Below are positions 1-11,052 of a DNA stretch of 64,000 bases, in pieces (position 1 is the first letter of the stretch; each line of letters starts with the position of its first letter). The notes under the pieces were generated by a model. It made no database searches, was not told where the DNA came from, and worked only from the letters and a program-made list of their open reading frames with translations. The stretch comes from Cryptomeria japonica (taxonomy: Eukaryota; Streptophyta; Pinopsida; Cupressales; Cupressaceae). The translations under genes and the position numbers were made by a program. The stretch covers positions 139,194,897 to 139,258,896 of the forward strand of contig NC_081407.1 of assembly GCF_030272615.1 (NCBI RefSeq). The letters run 5' to 3'.

Positions 1-2181
1 AGTTGGCCTCAACCAAAGAATCCAGGTGATGTGAGAAGTTTTCATGGATTAGCCACCTTTTATAGGAAGTTTATTAAAAATTTCAGTCATATTTGTGCTC
101 CATTGTTGGATACAATTAAAGGTGGTAGAAAAACTAAGTTTGTATGGACTAATGCAGCCAATGAGGCTTTTCAATATTTGAAGAATAGGGTGGCACAATA
201 TCCCATTCTAACCTTGCTTGATTTTGGGAAAGTGTTTACAGTTGAAACAAATGCTAGCAACTTGGCTATAGGGGTTGTCCTAAGCCAAGAAAATAGACCT
301 ATTGCTTTCTTTTCAGAAAAACTCAATGAGGCCAAGAAGAAGTATTCTACTTATGACCTTGAACTCTATGCAATGGTTCAAGCATTGAAAAAATGGAGAC
401 ACTACCTTCTACCAAAGGAGTTTGTGGTTTTCACAGATAATCATGCTCTTAGCTACCTAAACTCACAAGAGAAACTAAGTGTTAAACACATCAAATGGAT
501 GGAGCAACTTCAAGCCTATACTTTCACTATCAAGCACAAAAAGGGTCAAGCCAAAAAAGTGGCTAATGCATTAAGCAGAAGAGTGGATTTGGTTCAAGAA
601 ATCCAACTTCAAAGAATTGGTATTGATGCCTTGAAGACTCTCTATGCAGGTGATTCAGATTTTGGTGAAGCTTTTGAGGTTTGCTCTAAACTTGTGGGTA
701 AATATCACACTGATTTTTTAGATTTCCTCATTCAAGATGGTTTATTATTTAAAGGATCTCAACTTTGTATTCCTAAATGTTCAATGAGGTCTAATATTAT
801 CAAGGAAAAACATTGTGGTGGCATGAGTGGTCACTTTGGTATTGATAAAACTCTAGATCTAGTTAAAAGGAGTTATTTTTGGCCTAAAATGGCAAATGAT
901 GTCAAAAAGTTTGTTCAAACTTGTACAATATGTCAGCAAGCAAAAGGTGTTTCAACCAATGAAGGATTGTATCAGCCCTTACCAATACCTTCTAGACCTT
1001 GGGAATCAATCTCAATGGATTTTGTAATGGGATTGCCTAGGAGTAAGCAAGGGTATGATAGTGTTTTTGTCATTGTGGACAGGTTCAGCAAGATGGCACA
1101 TTTTTTACCTTGTAAAAGCACAAATGATGCTTCATATATTGCCCATCTCTTCTTCAAAGAAGTGGTCAGAATTCATGGGTTACCAAAAACAATTGTCTCA
1201 GATAGAGATGTGAAGTTTCAAGGCCATTTTTGGAGAACTTTGTTCAAGAAATTGGGCACAAATCTGACCTATAGTTCTGCATATCACCCACAAACTGATG
1301 GCCAATCAGAAGTGGTGAATAGGTCATTAGGTAATCTACTTAGATGCCTAACAAAGCAATACAATCAGAATTGGGAGATGGTACTCCCTCAAGCAGAGTT
1401 TGCATTCAATGACTCTCTAAACCGGTCAACAAGGAAGACTCCTTTTCAAATAGTGTTTGGCATGCATCCTTGGGGTCCCTTAGACTTGGTAGACCTACCA
1501 TCTGATTTCAAAATTAGTGCACAAGGAGAGGAACTTGCAGATTTGATAGCAAAAGTGCAGGAAGAGGTGAAACAAGCCCTTCAAAATACTACTCAAAAGT
1601 ACAAAGCCCATGCTGATAAAAAGAGAAAGGAAGTACATTTCAAAATTGGAGGCAAAGTTTGGGCATATCTTAGGAAGGAAAGATTGCCTAAGGGTGGATA
1701 TTCCAAGTTGCATATGAAGAAAGTGGGGCCATGCACCATTTTGAACAAAATGGGTGACAATGCCTATGAGATTTCTCTTCCTCCTACTTTGCGAATTTCT
1801 CCGATTTTCAATATTTGTGATCTGGCCTCTTATAAAGGTGATGTAGGTATTGACATTGTTGCAGGTCCTTCTGAAGGTGCAAGTACTTCTAATGATCAGA
1901 TCTTTCATGACCAAGAAGACTATGTCACCAACCTTCCTCAAAGCAAGTCGATTGAGTTGGAAGAGATCTTAGATTCTAAGATTCTAAAACAAACTAGGAA
2001 GAAGAAATATTTGCAGTACCTGGTAAAGTGGAAAGGACTCCCCACCATTGATGCCACATGGATGACTGAAGAGCAGATCCACAATCATGGATCTTCACTT
2101 GATAAACTTGACTCAAGTGGGAACTTGAGTTCAAAAACTCATGGGGAGTATGGTGCAGAAGCACCAACTTTAAAAACTTGA
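1..2181 (+). CDS. Ty3/gypsy chromovirus pol, 3' part (RNase H, integrase, chromodomain)
   Basis: An open frame enters at base 1 and runs to the TGA at 2179-2181. The domains, numbered from a reading start at base 31, are: the end of the reverse transcriptase (thumb-like FHGLATFYRKF); RNase H (about 65-185); an integrase H2C2 zinc finger (HCGGMSGHFG then CTICQQAKG, about 262-306); an integrase core with D330, D391 and E427, where D391 and E427 are separated by 35 residues (DD35E); and a C-terminal chromodomain (about 630-690, YLVKWKGL) that targets integration to chromatin. Two expected RNase H catalytic aspartates are asparagine: VETNAS (residue 74) and ANALSR (residue 179). Gag, protease and most of the reverse transcriptase lie left of the window. 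The frame is open, but the RNase H changes suggest an inactive copy. Confidence 0.95.
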   Translation, partial: SWPQPKNPGDVRSFHGLATFYRKFIKNFSHICAPLLDTIKGGRKTKFVWTNAANEAFQYLKNRVAQYPILTLLDFGKVFTVETNASNLAIGVVLSQENRPIAFFSEKLNEAKKKYSTYDLELYAMVQALKKWRHYLLPKEFVVFTDNHALSYLNSQEKLSVKHIKWMEQLQAYTFTIKHKKGQAKKVANALSRRVDLVQEIQLQRIGIDALKTLYAGDSDFGEAFEVCSKLVGKYHTDFLDFLIQDGLLFKGSQLCIPKCSMRSNIIKEKHCGGMSGHFGIDKTLDLVKRSYFWPKMANDVKKFVQTCTICQQAKGVSTNEGLYQPLPIPSRPWESISMDFVMGLPRSKQGYDSVFVIVDRFSKMAHFLPCKSTNDASYIAHLFFKEVVRIHGLPKTIVSDRDVKFQGHFWRTLFKKLGTNLTYSSAYHPQTDGQSEVVNRSLGNLLRCLTKQYNQNWEMVLPQAEFAFNDSLNRSTRKTPFQIVFGMHPWGPLDLVDLPSDFKISAQGEELADLIAKVQEEVKQALQNTTQKYKAHADKKRKEVHFKIGGKVWAYLRKERLPKGGYSKLHMKKVGPCTILNKMGDNAYEISLPPTLRISPIFNICDLASYKGDVGIDIVAGPSEGASTSNDQIFHDQEDYVTNLPQSKSIELEEILDSKILKQTRKKKYLQYLVKWKGLPTIDATWMTEEQIHNHGSSLDKLDSSGNLSSKTHGEYGAEAPTLKT
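2142..2150 (+). other. Candidate polypurine tract of the chromovirus
   Basis: A short G-rich purine run (TGGGGAGTA) lies inside the end of the pol frame and directly before TGGTGC at 2151. Chromoviruses often have their polypurine tract and LTR start overlapping the end of pol. The other LTR is not in the window, so the boundary cannot be confirmed. Confidence 0.4.
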
Positions 2182-3839
2182 TTATCCTACCTTTTTATGA
2201 CTCCTAAGGAGTCTTGGATTGTTTGTTTCATGTTAGGAGTCATTTTTCTTGTTTTTGATCCATTTGTGAGGCCTAGTCCCAGGTTTGGCAATTTATGAGC
2301 CACTTGGTCAACTATGGTCAAAGGGTCATAAAACTTTAGTTTGAGTTATTTTATTGTTTTTGGCAATAAATTGGTCCTTCATGACCACTTGTAGGATTTA
2401 GAAAGTTAGTTTTCACTTTTAAGTGCTTTTGAGCAAAAATTGTCAAAAAGTGTCAATGTTGTCATCACAACACTTGACAACTTTTTGTTTGTAAGCAAAT
2501 ATCCTTCCCAATTGGCTAATTAGTTTTAAAATTTGTTTTAACTGATGGGGGAGGCCTTCATAAGCCCTTTTAGGTGGGTGATGAAGGAGTTGATGTAAAT
2601 TTTCATTTGGCAATCAATAAAAAAACCTTGTTTTCCTGCAAATAGTCACATTTTTTCTCTTGTACGGATTATTTTCGGACTATTGGGAGGTTATAAATTA
2701 TGGATTCAGATTGAGGGTCCTCTTACCTTTCTTTTTATTTTTATTTGAGGTCTCTAAGTGCTCTGGTTCGAAAGTTATTGCATTTTTACTAAAAACAGTT
2801 TTGAAACCCTCCTAAACCTAAGGTTTTGACCTATTTTTGCATTTCCTCTCATTGCCACCGTACAAAAATTATAAAACTTGGTGGAATGAGAGGTTTGTAT
2901 ATGTAATAAATTATTGTAGAATAAATTTTCAGGTTGGCAGGTTTTTTTGGCGTTTGCTTTGATTTTTAGGTTGGCATCCTCATGTGACAACCTAGTTTCA
3001 AAATGCAAAATTGGTGATAAAACAAAATAGGGGTTGAACCAATACACAAACTCTTGTATTTGGTCAATTTTGGTGTGGATAGCACTTTTTAAATTTGTGA
3101 AACTTTCTGATCAATCACATTTCATACACTTTCTTCACAAACCCATCTCCTTAAACCTAATTAGGCCTACTTGCATTTGTGAAGGGCAACAGGTCTCCTT
3201 TGTTTTCCAGACCACCTCCTTTTGGATTTAGACCTTTCTCAATAAATGGTATTTGGATATCCATTTTTTTTTGTTGGTCATATGCAAGTTTGCAAAATTG
3301 TTTTGATAAGTCCCCTTGAGTATACAACGATTTTGGGGTTTTACAAAGGAACCTTGTTGGATTGATCAGTTTGTTGTGTCACCACACCTTGAGCATGTTT
3401 GTATGGGAATTTTAATCCACCTTTACCATTTTTTTTGATCCTTTCTCACTATTTTGTCAAAATTCCAACTTGAAGCCAAGTTTGGTGTCCAGCCGGTTTG
3501 AGTAGGCTTGAGCAGTTTTCAACTTTTGATCCTAAGATCTTGTCAATGTTATCCGTAGGGTCCAGAATGTTGTTTATGATTAATTGAAGAGTTTATTTAA
3601 GGTGTAAGTCTGGTTGGTAGGGTGTTTTGGGTTTCCTTGGTGGCCTATTGTGACAGTTTTGTCCTGAATTGCACTCACCTAACCTAGCATTTGCATCAAT
3701 CATCCATGTTTATAATATTATTTATTCTTTGAGATAGCCTATGACCTAGCTCCTCGATCCACACTTCCTTGTCTTAAATTTTATTTTCACTTAAGAAGTC
3801 TTTGGGATACAATTCAAACTTTTCATTTGCATATTTCTT
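2151..3839 (+). repeat. Probable 3' LTR of the chromovirus and flanking sequence, right edge unresolved
   Basis: No gene is seen here. The segment starts with the small inverted repeat TGGTGC-AGAA-GCACCA (2151-2166). It contains an AATAAA-like signal followed by an A run (about 2616-2626), as expected near the U3-R end of an LTR. Sequence to about 3700 has the T-rich character of R-U5, but I cannot place the terminal CA without the 5' copy. Confidence 0.4.
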
Positions 3840-6800
3840 TCAGAATAGATTTACCCTTCTTTCAATGCTTGCTCTTTCTGCTGCAAACCTGGAAAAATAT
3901 TTTACTAATTCATAAGTAGATTTGATTGTATCATCAACACCTACTTCTTCTTGTGATAATGAATATATGGACTCTAAGTCCACCTCTCTAGAAATCCATT
4001 TGTACAAAACTGGCTCCAAAGTAGCCTTATCCTCCTTTAAAGAAACCAAAAGAGTCATTATTCTTTTCATATTTATATAAACAATTGCTGCCCCAACAGT
4101 ATCAACAAATTTCATAATTGTGCCTCTAACCTTTTCTTCATATTTATTTGCAAAAATTGACTGAGCCTGCTTCAATTTTTCAATCTCATCTTGAACGCTT
4201 TCTGTTGATTGGAAGCCAGGAGTCATGGGGGAAGGAGGAAATTCAATAATAAGACTGGAAGGAGGGGGCCTAGCAGGAGAAGAAGCAATCATTAGTTGAG
4301 AAGGCTCACCCTTTTGTTGTTGTCCCTCTGATTTACCTTTCAGCTCTACAATGGTGTTGTCCTTAGAAGCTATTTCAAGTTTTGCTTCATTATAGGCCTT
4401 GAGGGCTACTTCTAGTTTTACTTGAAGATCAGCTTTCTCTTTTGCCACCTTCACAACCACTGCCATTACAAATTTAGCAGACTCTAGAGTTATGCTAGCA
4501 GTTTCAATTACCCATGTATCTCCGACTCTCTTTACCATCATGCCCCCTGAGTAGTCAAATCCTAAGGATTCTCCCCTTCTTCTATTCTCTTCTCTTTTAA
4601 GTGACCACATTACTAGAGTTGCATGTTCATTACTATAAGTTATTCCCTCCAAGGGTTTTGTTTCTTTTCTCACTGCATCAAAGATCACAACATCTGCTAT
4701 ATCCCATTCTAGGAGAATTAACACTCCAACATCTTCAATCAATTTCCTTCCCTCCTTTGGGGTAATCACCTCAAATTCCTTTAGTATTTCTTACTTTATT
4801 TCTACCTCAACAATAGATGGATCTTTATTTGATTGTTCTTTTTTTTCTTTTTTCACATCTTTCCTTGAACTGATCCATGTTCTTTCTCCAAACAAGTTGT
4901 AAAAAGGCTCCTGACTTCACAAAATTTTCATCAGCCAAGAATTCATTACTGGCCTATTTTATAATAGGATCTAATTCCCTTCCAGTAAATTCCTCAGTAG
5001 TCAGATCCATCTTAGCACCTATTGGCTCTTCTGGCATTCCTTCTTGCAACTCTCCATATGTAAAAGAAATTTCCTGAGGCTTCCTAATTGCATTAGTTGC
5101 TCAGCAACAGCCTGCTCATCACCTATATGTAATGGGGATTGGGAAGGTGAATACATGGCTTCACTTGATTGTGTCTCTTTCTCCAATCTCTGCCTCTTTG
5201 GGGAGGTTTGGGACTTTGGAGAATCCTACATTGGCCTTTTGCTCTTTGATGTGCAAGGTTCATCCTTCCTAGGAATTACCACATTATAGCCCATTTTTTT
5301 GTACATTACATTCTCTCAAGGGGGAATGATTTTAGCAAAAATGGGTTTGGTCAAGATGAACTTGGCCTTTTCAGGATCTACCTTTATCATTGCATCTTTC
5401 TTGTCATTCAAAGTTTGCATGGCATCCTCAAAATAATGTATCCAAATTTTTATCTTTTCCCCAAATGGGTGGAAAATCTTCAATGGATCATAGTTTTTAT
5501 CAAAATGTTGGACAAAGTCAAGAGTTTTCTTAAATACAAACCATTTTTGTTTTCTCACCTCTTTCTCTGCCAGATTAAACTCATATCTTATTAAGTCCTC
5601 AGGGAAGTGGAATTGATGAACTTTGGCCCCACACTTGACCTTCTTTCTCAACATACCATTGAAGAGAACTTCAGGATCAGAAAACCTTGCAACTGCTGTT
5701 GGAAATCTGTATGGCTTGAAGAATTTCTCAAAATGTAGCCAACCCCCTTTGGTAATAACAAATTGATGTGCCATAGTAACGGCTGGAAAAATTGTTCCTC
5801 TGCCCTTATTTGTCAATTTTGCTTCTAGCAAACCCCCAATCTGTCTTATGATCTTAGCAATACCTATTTTCAAGGGGACCTAATAAGGGAGCAAGTAAGG
5901 AGTTCCTCTGAAGCCATATACCCTAAAAATAGTAGACCTAGGATATAAAATTATATCACCCCAATTATGCACAATTTTAATGTCATCTGCAAACTCCTTG
6001 GGTCTGATAAATTCAAGGAGAACTTTTGGGATCCTCTACACAATTTTAATGTCCTTTGCATCTTCTCTATCCCAAGAGAGATCTGCACTCCATAATTGCA
6101 CAGCCATGTCTTCACCATCCTTTACTCTCAATAGGTCCATATCCTTTGCAAAATATTTTGTACCCTTGAACAAGTACATGTGCATTAACATACAATACCA
6201 ACCAAAAGGTCTATCCACTTTGGCATTATTGATCCCAATCAAACCCTCATGGATGAAATTTGAAAGATAGGGTACAAAGTGATAAGCTTCTACTATAGAT
6301 GGATTAAGAATTTGTGCCATCATGAGCATGTAGTGAGTGGGCATAGCATTTTCTGCATCTTCTCCAAAAATTTGACATAAAGCCCAATATACTCCTTTAG
6401 CCTTCAAAGTGAAGAAATTCATAGGGAAAGGTTCATGTACTAGGCCCTACCAATGTTAGCTCTCCTATCTTTGTGAAGAATTCCCTCATGGGTCTGCTTC
6501 TAAGATGGTCCTTCTGAGCATCATAAACCTTCTTTAGCATTTCAAAATCAATAGGCTCTAAAAAACTTGAGGATTCATTTAGCAAGAATACCTTTCTAAC
6601 CTCTTTAGTTGTAATTTCAATCAGAGGGCCTCCACTTATATTCCTCATAATGCTGGTGATAGTTTCATAGTTCTTCGCAATTTGGGTCAGCAAATCAATA
6701 TTCATAAAGACTCTAGGGACCACAAATTTCCCTACATCTAATTCCCATAGGTTTTTTGTAGGAGCAGGAGCATTTTATTGACTAAACCCTATCCTGAACA

Positions 6801-7011
6801 AACCTAGACCAGACATGCCTATCTAGGGATCTCTTAGCCAACATCCTTTTTCATACAAACCATCACCAATCTCCAGGCAAGAAGACTTGGGCACAAGTTC
6901 CTTTATTTTGGCAGCACTATTCATGGACTGAAGCAATTGTTCCAAAAAATCATCGCAGATAGCCCTTTCCTGATAGTCTACTTTTCCTTTAAATTTCTAT
7001 CGTGGTGCCAT
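3840..7011 (-). pseudogene. Long decayed ORF of unknown function (about 1,000 codons)
   Basis: From an ATG at 7011 (MAPR, stop, KFKGKVDYQERA) one minus-strand frame can be followed to about 5050, broken only by stop codons such as those at about 6433, 6036 and 5316. A frameshift near 5050 then leads into a last open segment (4769-3840). Several stops sit where glutamine fits (for example FSQ then TAA). The product is rich in F, K and W in its first two thirds (FEKFFKPYRFPTAVARF). The last third has a coiled-coil-like charged segment (about 4480-4330) and a proline/serine-rich linker (about 4300-4220). I do not recognise the family. Length, single-frame decay and setting suggest a transposon protein (gag-like, or an extra ORF of the minus-strand LTR element at 11053-12211) more than a host gene, but this is inference. 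Confidence 0.6.
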
Positions 7012-7353
7012 TTTAACAATCTAAGATTTATCTTACTTCAAATTTTACTTAAACAACCCTTTAGAATTTCAGAACTAGACAATATCAACACAAGCGAAAA
7101 TGGCAAATCATAGTCACAAAACAACTTACTTGTCACCTGAGAACTCACAGAAGCTGCACACTTTGTCTCTGCTAACCTTCATGAATTTCTTTTACAATTA
7201 AATCTCAAAACAAGGTTTTATGAAGCAACCTCGGCGGCAAATTAGCATTAATTCTCATCAATGAAGCCACGTGCTCTGTAATTAATTCATTTGAATTTCA
7301 AAATTTCTGCTCCAACGGACCAAAAGGGTTTCTTCAGTATGATTTTCCCTTCA

Positions 7354-7870
7354 GTCACTGACTCGCGAAGAGTAAAACTCTAGCAACTTTTCATCATAGT
7401 CTAGTGACAACTGTTAGATCATGCAGATTTAGCACACTCGTTAACCACTTAAGCCTTCGAAAAGGGCCCACCATTTAGTCATTCGCCTGCCCTTTTGTCG
7501 CTGAGTCACGATGGGTAAAAGGACATGCATCTTCCCATCACGGTCTCATGACCACCATTGATTTTCCTTGGACCTAACCACGGTTTAAAACACCTTAGCC
7601 GCTCACACTGGTCGGGCCCACCCCTTAGTTGCTAATCCATGAAAAGTAAAGTACTCGCAACTCTTCATCGCGGTCTAGCAACAACCGTCAGATCAAATCC
7701 TTCCCGCTCGATCTTTAAGATCTCTTCATCACTTAACCACCACCACTTAACTGCCACCGCTGGATCTCTGACTAGCCCTGCCACTCGAGGCTTGTCGCTG
7801 AGTCACGACGGGTATTCAACGTGCAACTTCCTATCGCGGTATTGTGACAACCATTCAATCAAATAAGACT
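7354..7870. repeat. Four imperfect tandem copies of a 130-165 bp unit
   Basis: The unit begins with a GCTGAGTCACGA-like motif, then a GTAAA..GCAACTTCC..ATCGCGGT stretch, then GTGACAACC..TCAGATCA. Copies begin near 7354, 7500, 7630 and 7796. GGGCCCACC also recurs (about 7466 and 7615). The block is clearly richer in GC and CpG than its surroundings and lies just upstream of the minus-strand ATG at 7011, so it could be a repeated leader or promoter region of that unit. Bases 7012-7353 and 7871-8289 hold nothing I recognise. Confidence 0.65.
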
Positions 7871-8289
7871 TAGCCAACCTTTTAAAACCTAATGCATGCA
7901 TTAAAGGTATTACTTAGGACTTAGGGAAAAATTAAAGCCCTCCAACCTTAGAAATCAAAACCACCTAGGCCTAAGACTTAAATGGCCCATTTTTAACGAC
8001 AATGACCCTTCCGGTATAAGAGACATAAGGGATTTTTATTTAAATTAAAATTATTAAATCCAAAACCCTTAGAAGCCATTGATTTGCAGACTTAGAACAT
8101 ATTAAAGAATTATGGAAAAAATTAGGGATATAAGGAATATTTGAACACCATCTAAAATACTAATAACACAGATGTCCTCTAATGAATATTTCTTGGAACT
8201 TGTTCCATTCTGCATATCCTATATTTTTTGTTGCCAAGTTTGCATCTGTTGAGTGAGAGTTAATAGAGGATTATCAACACGGGTTCTCC

Positions 8290-8720
8290 TTGCATCCTCA
8301 TAAATTCTTCTATCACTTCTCTCCCTTCTTGTTTCATCTTGGTTCCTTTTATGATCATGGTCTCTTCTTGTTCTATCTCCTCTTGTTTCTTCATGGTTTA
8401 CGTCATCGTCATTGGGGTTATCGGTATTTTGATTATGTCTTGTTTCAAACTTTCCATGTTAAAACCTTGTGGTAATTTTCCTCCCGAATTTGCCAACATT
8501 AGGATATACTTTTGTTTTTGTTTTTCCAAGAGTTTTTCCATTAGTTTTTCAAATATGGAATCTTGTTCAAGATTTCTAATGGTATTATGCACTACTTCTT
8601 CATGAACATCTATGTATCCAAATGGTTGAAACATTGAATTTTCTGCGTCCATTTATTTTTGTTGTCTTCTCAATTGCTCGTTTTGAGCTCTGGTCCAAAC
8701 TAGCATATGATTGATTTGAA
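8290..8720 (-). pseudogene. Coiled-coil fragment, possibly gag of a minus-strand LTR element
   Basis: One minus-strand frame reads QNEQLRRQQK, stop, MDAENSMFQPFG..., and continues past a further stop near 8398 into a K/E-rich stretch (TMKKQEEIEQEETMIIKGTK). The composition suggests coiled coil, with no catalytic motif. Gag proteins of Ty3/gypsy elements often carry such an N-terminal region, and it lies downstream of a primer-binding site and LTR in the same orientation (11032-12211). Assignment to gag is inference. Confidence 0.4.
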
Positions 8721-9389
8721 ACTTTCCAAGTTTTGATTTTCTAAATGTAACTCAATAGGTGATCACTAGTTTAGGAAGATAAGATAAGTTGATTTTACCA
8801 CCCCTATTAGTGCTTTGAGATAAGGCATCTCTTTATTGAAAAGCACCTACTTGTAAGGTTTCTTTGTCAAACTCTGTTTCGTAACCACGTAGATAGTTAC
8901 GAAAACAGTGTAGGAATGTGTGATGCTTTAACAAGAGTTTGTGGATGATGTATAAGAATCTCCTCTTCTTTAGGATTGCCTTATAACTAGGTTTTCTTTT
9001 CTTGAGGTGATATCGAAAAGTCATATAAGCATATAATAATTTTCAAGTTGTTTGATTCCAAAGTGATTGCAATCTTGATTTTGATATAACCTAGGTCCAA
9101 ATAGGAACGATATATCCAAGATAATGAACAACGGTTGATATGATCTAGTTTTGTGATAAAGGATTTGATGTATCCTGATAAGAAACTGATGATGATGACG
9201 ATTTTGCACTTGAGATGGTTGAATCAATAACTTGTTGAATGTTTATGCTTAACCTTTGGAAATGACCTATTTGATTGATAAACCTAATTGTTTGACTAAT
9301 TTGAAAACCTATGATAGTTGAAAATGAATCTCCTTGAAAAAGGGTATCTGAAACTGATGTTAAAATTTTGCTCTGATATGGGGAAATGC
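8721..9389. other. No gene recognised
   Basis: Short open frames occur on the minus strand but none shows a family motif. The segment is probably leader of the minus-strand LTR element. Confidence 0.4.
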
Positions 9390-9625
9390 TCATTGTTACA
9401 GATGTGCTGAAACAAATGTGTTATCATGTTGAATAAAAGCGTTGTACTGTGAAGTAAAAGCATTTCTCTATAGTTGTAAAAGCGTGAACCTAGGGTGTAA
9501 ATGCATTGTTTATGTTGCAAAAGAGTTGTCATGTTTAACAAAGGTGTGATCATATGATTCAAATGTGTTGTATTGTTGAGTAAAAGTGCTATCCTAAGCA
9601 CTTCTCTGCACTGCAAAAGCATGAT
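9390..9625. repeat. Degenerate 21-25 bp tandem repeat, block 1
   Basis: About nine units follow a pattern of AAAAG(C/T)GTT or AAATGTGTT followed by 12-16 variable bases (AAAAGCGTTGTACTG, AAAAGCATTTCTC, AAAAGCGTGAACC, AAATGCATTG, AAAAGAGTTGTC, AAAGGTGTG, AAATGTGTTG, AAAAGTGCT). The variation and lack of conserved spacing rule out an array of exact repeats. Confidence 0.65.
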
Positions 9626-10685
9626 TCTCACTGTTTTGATTGAAATTCTTAGTTTTCTAGCAAGTTATCAGATTTTTGACTCATTTCAAGATGATGATTT
9701 TTCAATTTTTTGACCATTTTGAGAACATTTTGCAGACACAAAAGACACAATGTTTGGAAAATCAAAGTGCACAAGCAAGTACAAGTCCTATGGTAGGTCA
9801 AGACAATAATTGTTGAATCTCACTTGGGGTTTCTCCTGAGGCTAGGCTATTCAAAGCAGATATCTAGGTGCTTGACCCCACTGGCTCCACCCTTGCCACT
9901 CACTTCTCTGGTGCAGCCAAGCACCAATTTCTATGAAAACTCCCCATGGCAAACTGCATATCTCTACTAGGAATAGTATGTGTGTGAGCCGCTTTAAAGG
10001 TCTGACCTCCTACGCCAACAATTAGAAGGAATTTGGAAACTAGACAAGATGGTTTTTAGTAAGGGCTTTTGGTAAAGTGGCCATACATGTGACACTTATT
10101 ACACTCTATAAATACAAAAGGTTCCCAGCCTATAGAGGTTGCGCTCTATAGGGTTTATGGGGAAACATAGTGTCAGTATGAACTAATCAACACATGTTGC
10201 CCATGACTTCCGTCATAGACATGATTTATTTAAAGTGGATTGGAAGGACTCGGTATTAGCCCATTTCCACTTAGGTCATTCCCCTCTCACTGGCCCCCTC
10301 TAAAGGTAACACATAAGATAAAAGTAGGTCTAGCTTTCTGATCATTGTATTAGGGTGAGAGCATACTCACCTACTACTTTTAAGAAACATGGTAGACAAT
10401 GATTATTTTTAACCTTTAAATAATCTATGTGCAACTACCTTACTAAAAACACACAATTCAAGTTTGCATGTTGTTCATTAACCCCTTAGTTAAGCTAGAT
10501 GAAATATGTATGATCTTTTACTTTCCAAAAGAACTCCTACTTATACTAAGTAAGAAAATGCATAAAAAATGCTCAAAATAAAACCCTACATGCACACAAG
10601 TCAATAGTTTGCAAAAATTGAGTCTTGGACAGTCAAACCTGCAAAGATTTGTTAGCTGAGAGATTGTAAAATTTCAAAATTTGCA
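9626..10685. other. Non-coding leader-like sequence between two repeat blocks
   Basis: No ORF of note on either strand. A GC-moderate patch at about 9810-10020 stands out from AT-rich flanks but matches nothing I recognise. It is probably 5' leader of the minus-strand LTR element whose LTR is at 11053-12211. Confidence 0.4.
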
Positions 10686-10985
10686 GATAATCAGAATGAA
10701 AGTGCTAAAACTGTAAATGCGCTATCCTAGATTATAAAAGTGCTACCCTACAAAACAAAAGCATTAACCTGAGTCATAAAAACATTGTCCTACAAAGTAT
10801 ATGCATGATTTCACAAACATAAGTGCTAACTTGCATAATAAATGTGTCAACCTATACAATAGAAGCACTTATCTGCATAATAAATGTGTTAAGCTATGCA
10901 ATATAAGCGCTAACCTATTAAGTAAATGCGCTCCCAAATCACACACAGGTGTGAAACTGGCCTACAAATGTGTTAATTCAGTCAT
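10686..10985. repeat. Degenerate 21-25 bp tandem repeat, block 2
   Basis: About twelve units resemble block 1: AAAGTGCTA, AAATGCGCTATCC, AAAAGTGCTACCC, AAAAGCATTAACC, AAGTGCTAACTTGC, AAATGTGTCAACC, AAGCGCTAACC, AAATGCGCTCCC. The core (A)AA(A/T)G(T/C)G(C/T)TAACCT is shared with 9390-9625, so both blocks derive from one array or were expanded in the same element. A short open frame here is an artefact of the repeat. Confidence 0.7.
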
Positions 10986-11031
10986 TACAAGAATTAGATA
11001 GGATATTAGAAGGAGATATGCGAGGCCTCAA

Positions 11032-11048
11032 CCCCACGGTGGGTGCCA
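11032..11048 (-). other. Primer-binding site of a minus-strand LTR element
   Basis: On the minus strand the LTR end (GTCGACACA) is followed by TTTT and then TGGCACCCACCGTGGGG, the position and TGG start expected of a tRNA primer-binding site. It does not match the initiator-Met type used by the copia elements here. The tRNA identity is not established. Confidence 0.55.
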
Positions 11049-11052
11049 AAAA

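Noticed and set aside
2775-3231. Short ORFs after the chromovirus
   Set aside because: No domain; located in probable LTR sequence.
7639-7866. 75-codon plus-strand ORF in the tandem repeat
   Set aside because: It spans two repeat units without a family motif or conservation between units.
9390-10985. Evenly spaced short repeats resembling a CRISPR array
   Set aside because: Units are degenerate and of variable length with no exact repeat, and the surroundings are a eukaryotic retroelement leader.
10801-11001. 66-codon ORF rich in N, C and K
   Set aside because: It is the translation of the 21-25 bp tandem repeat and carries no domain.
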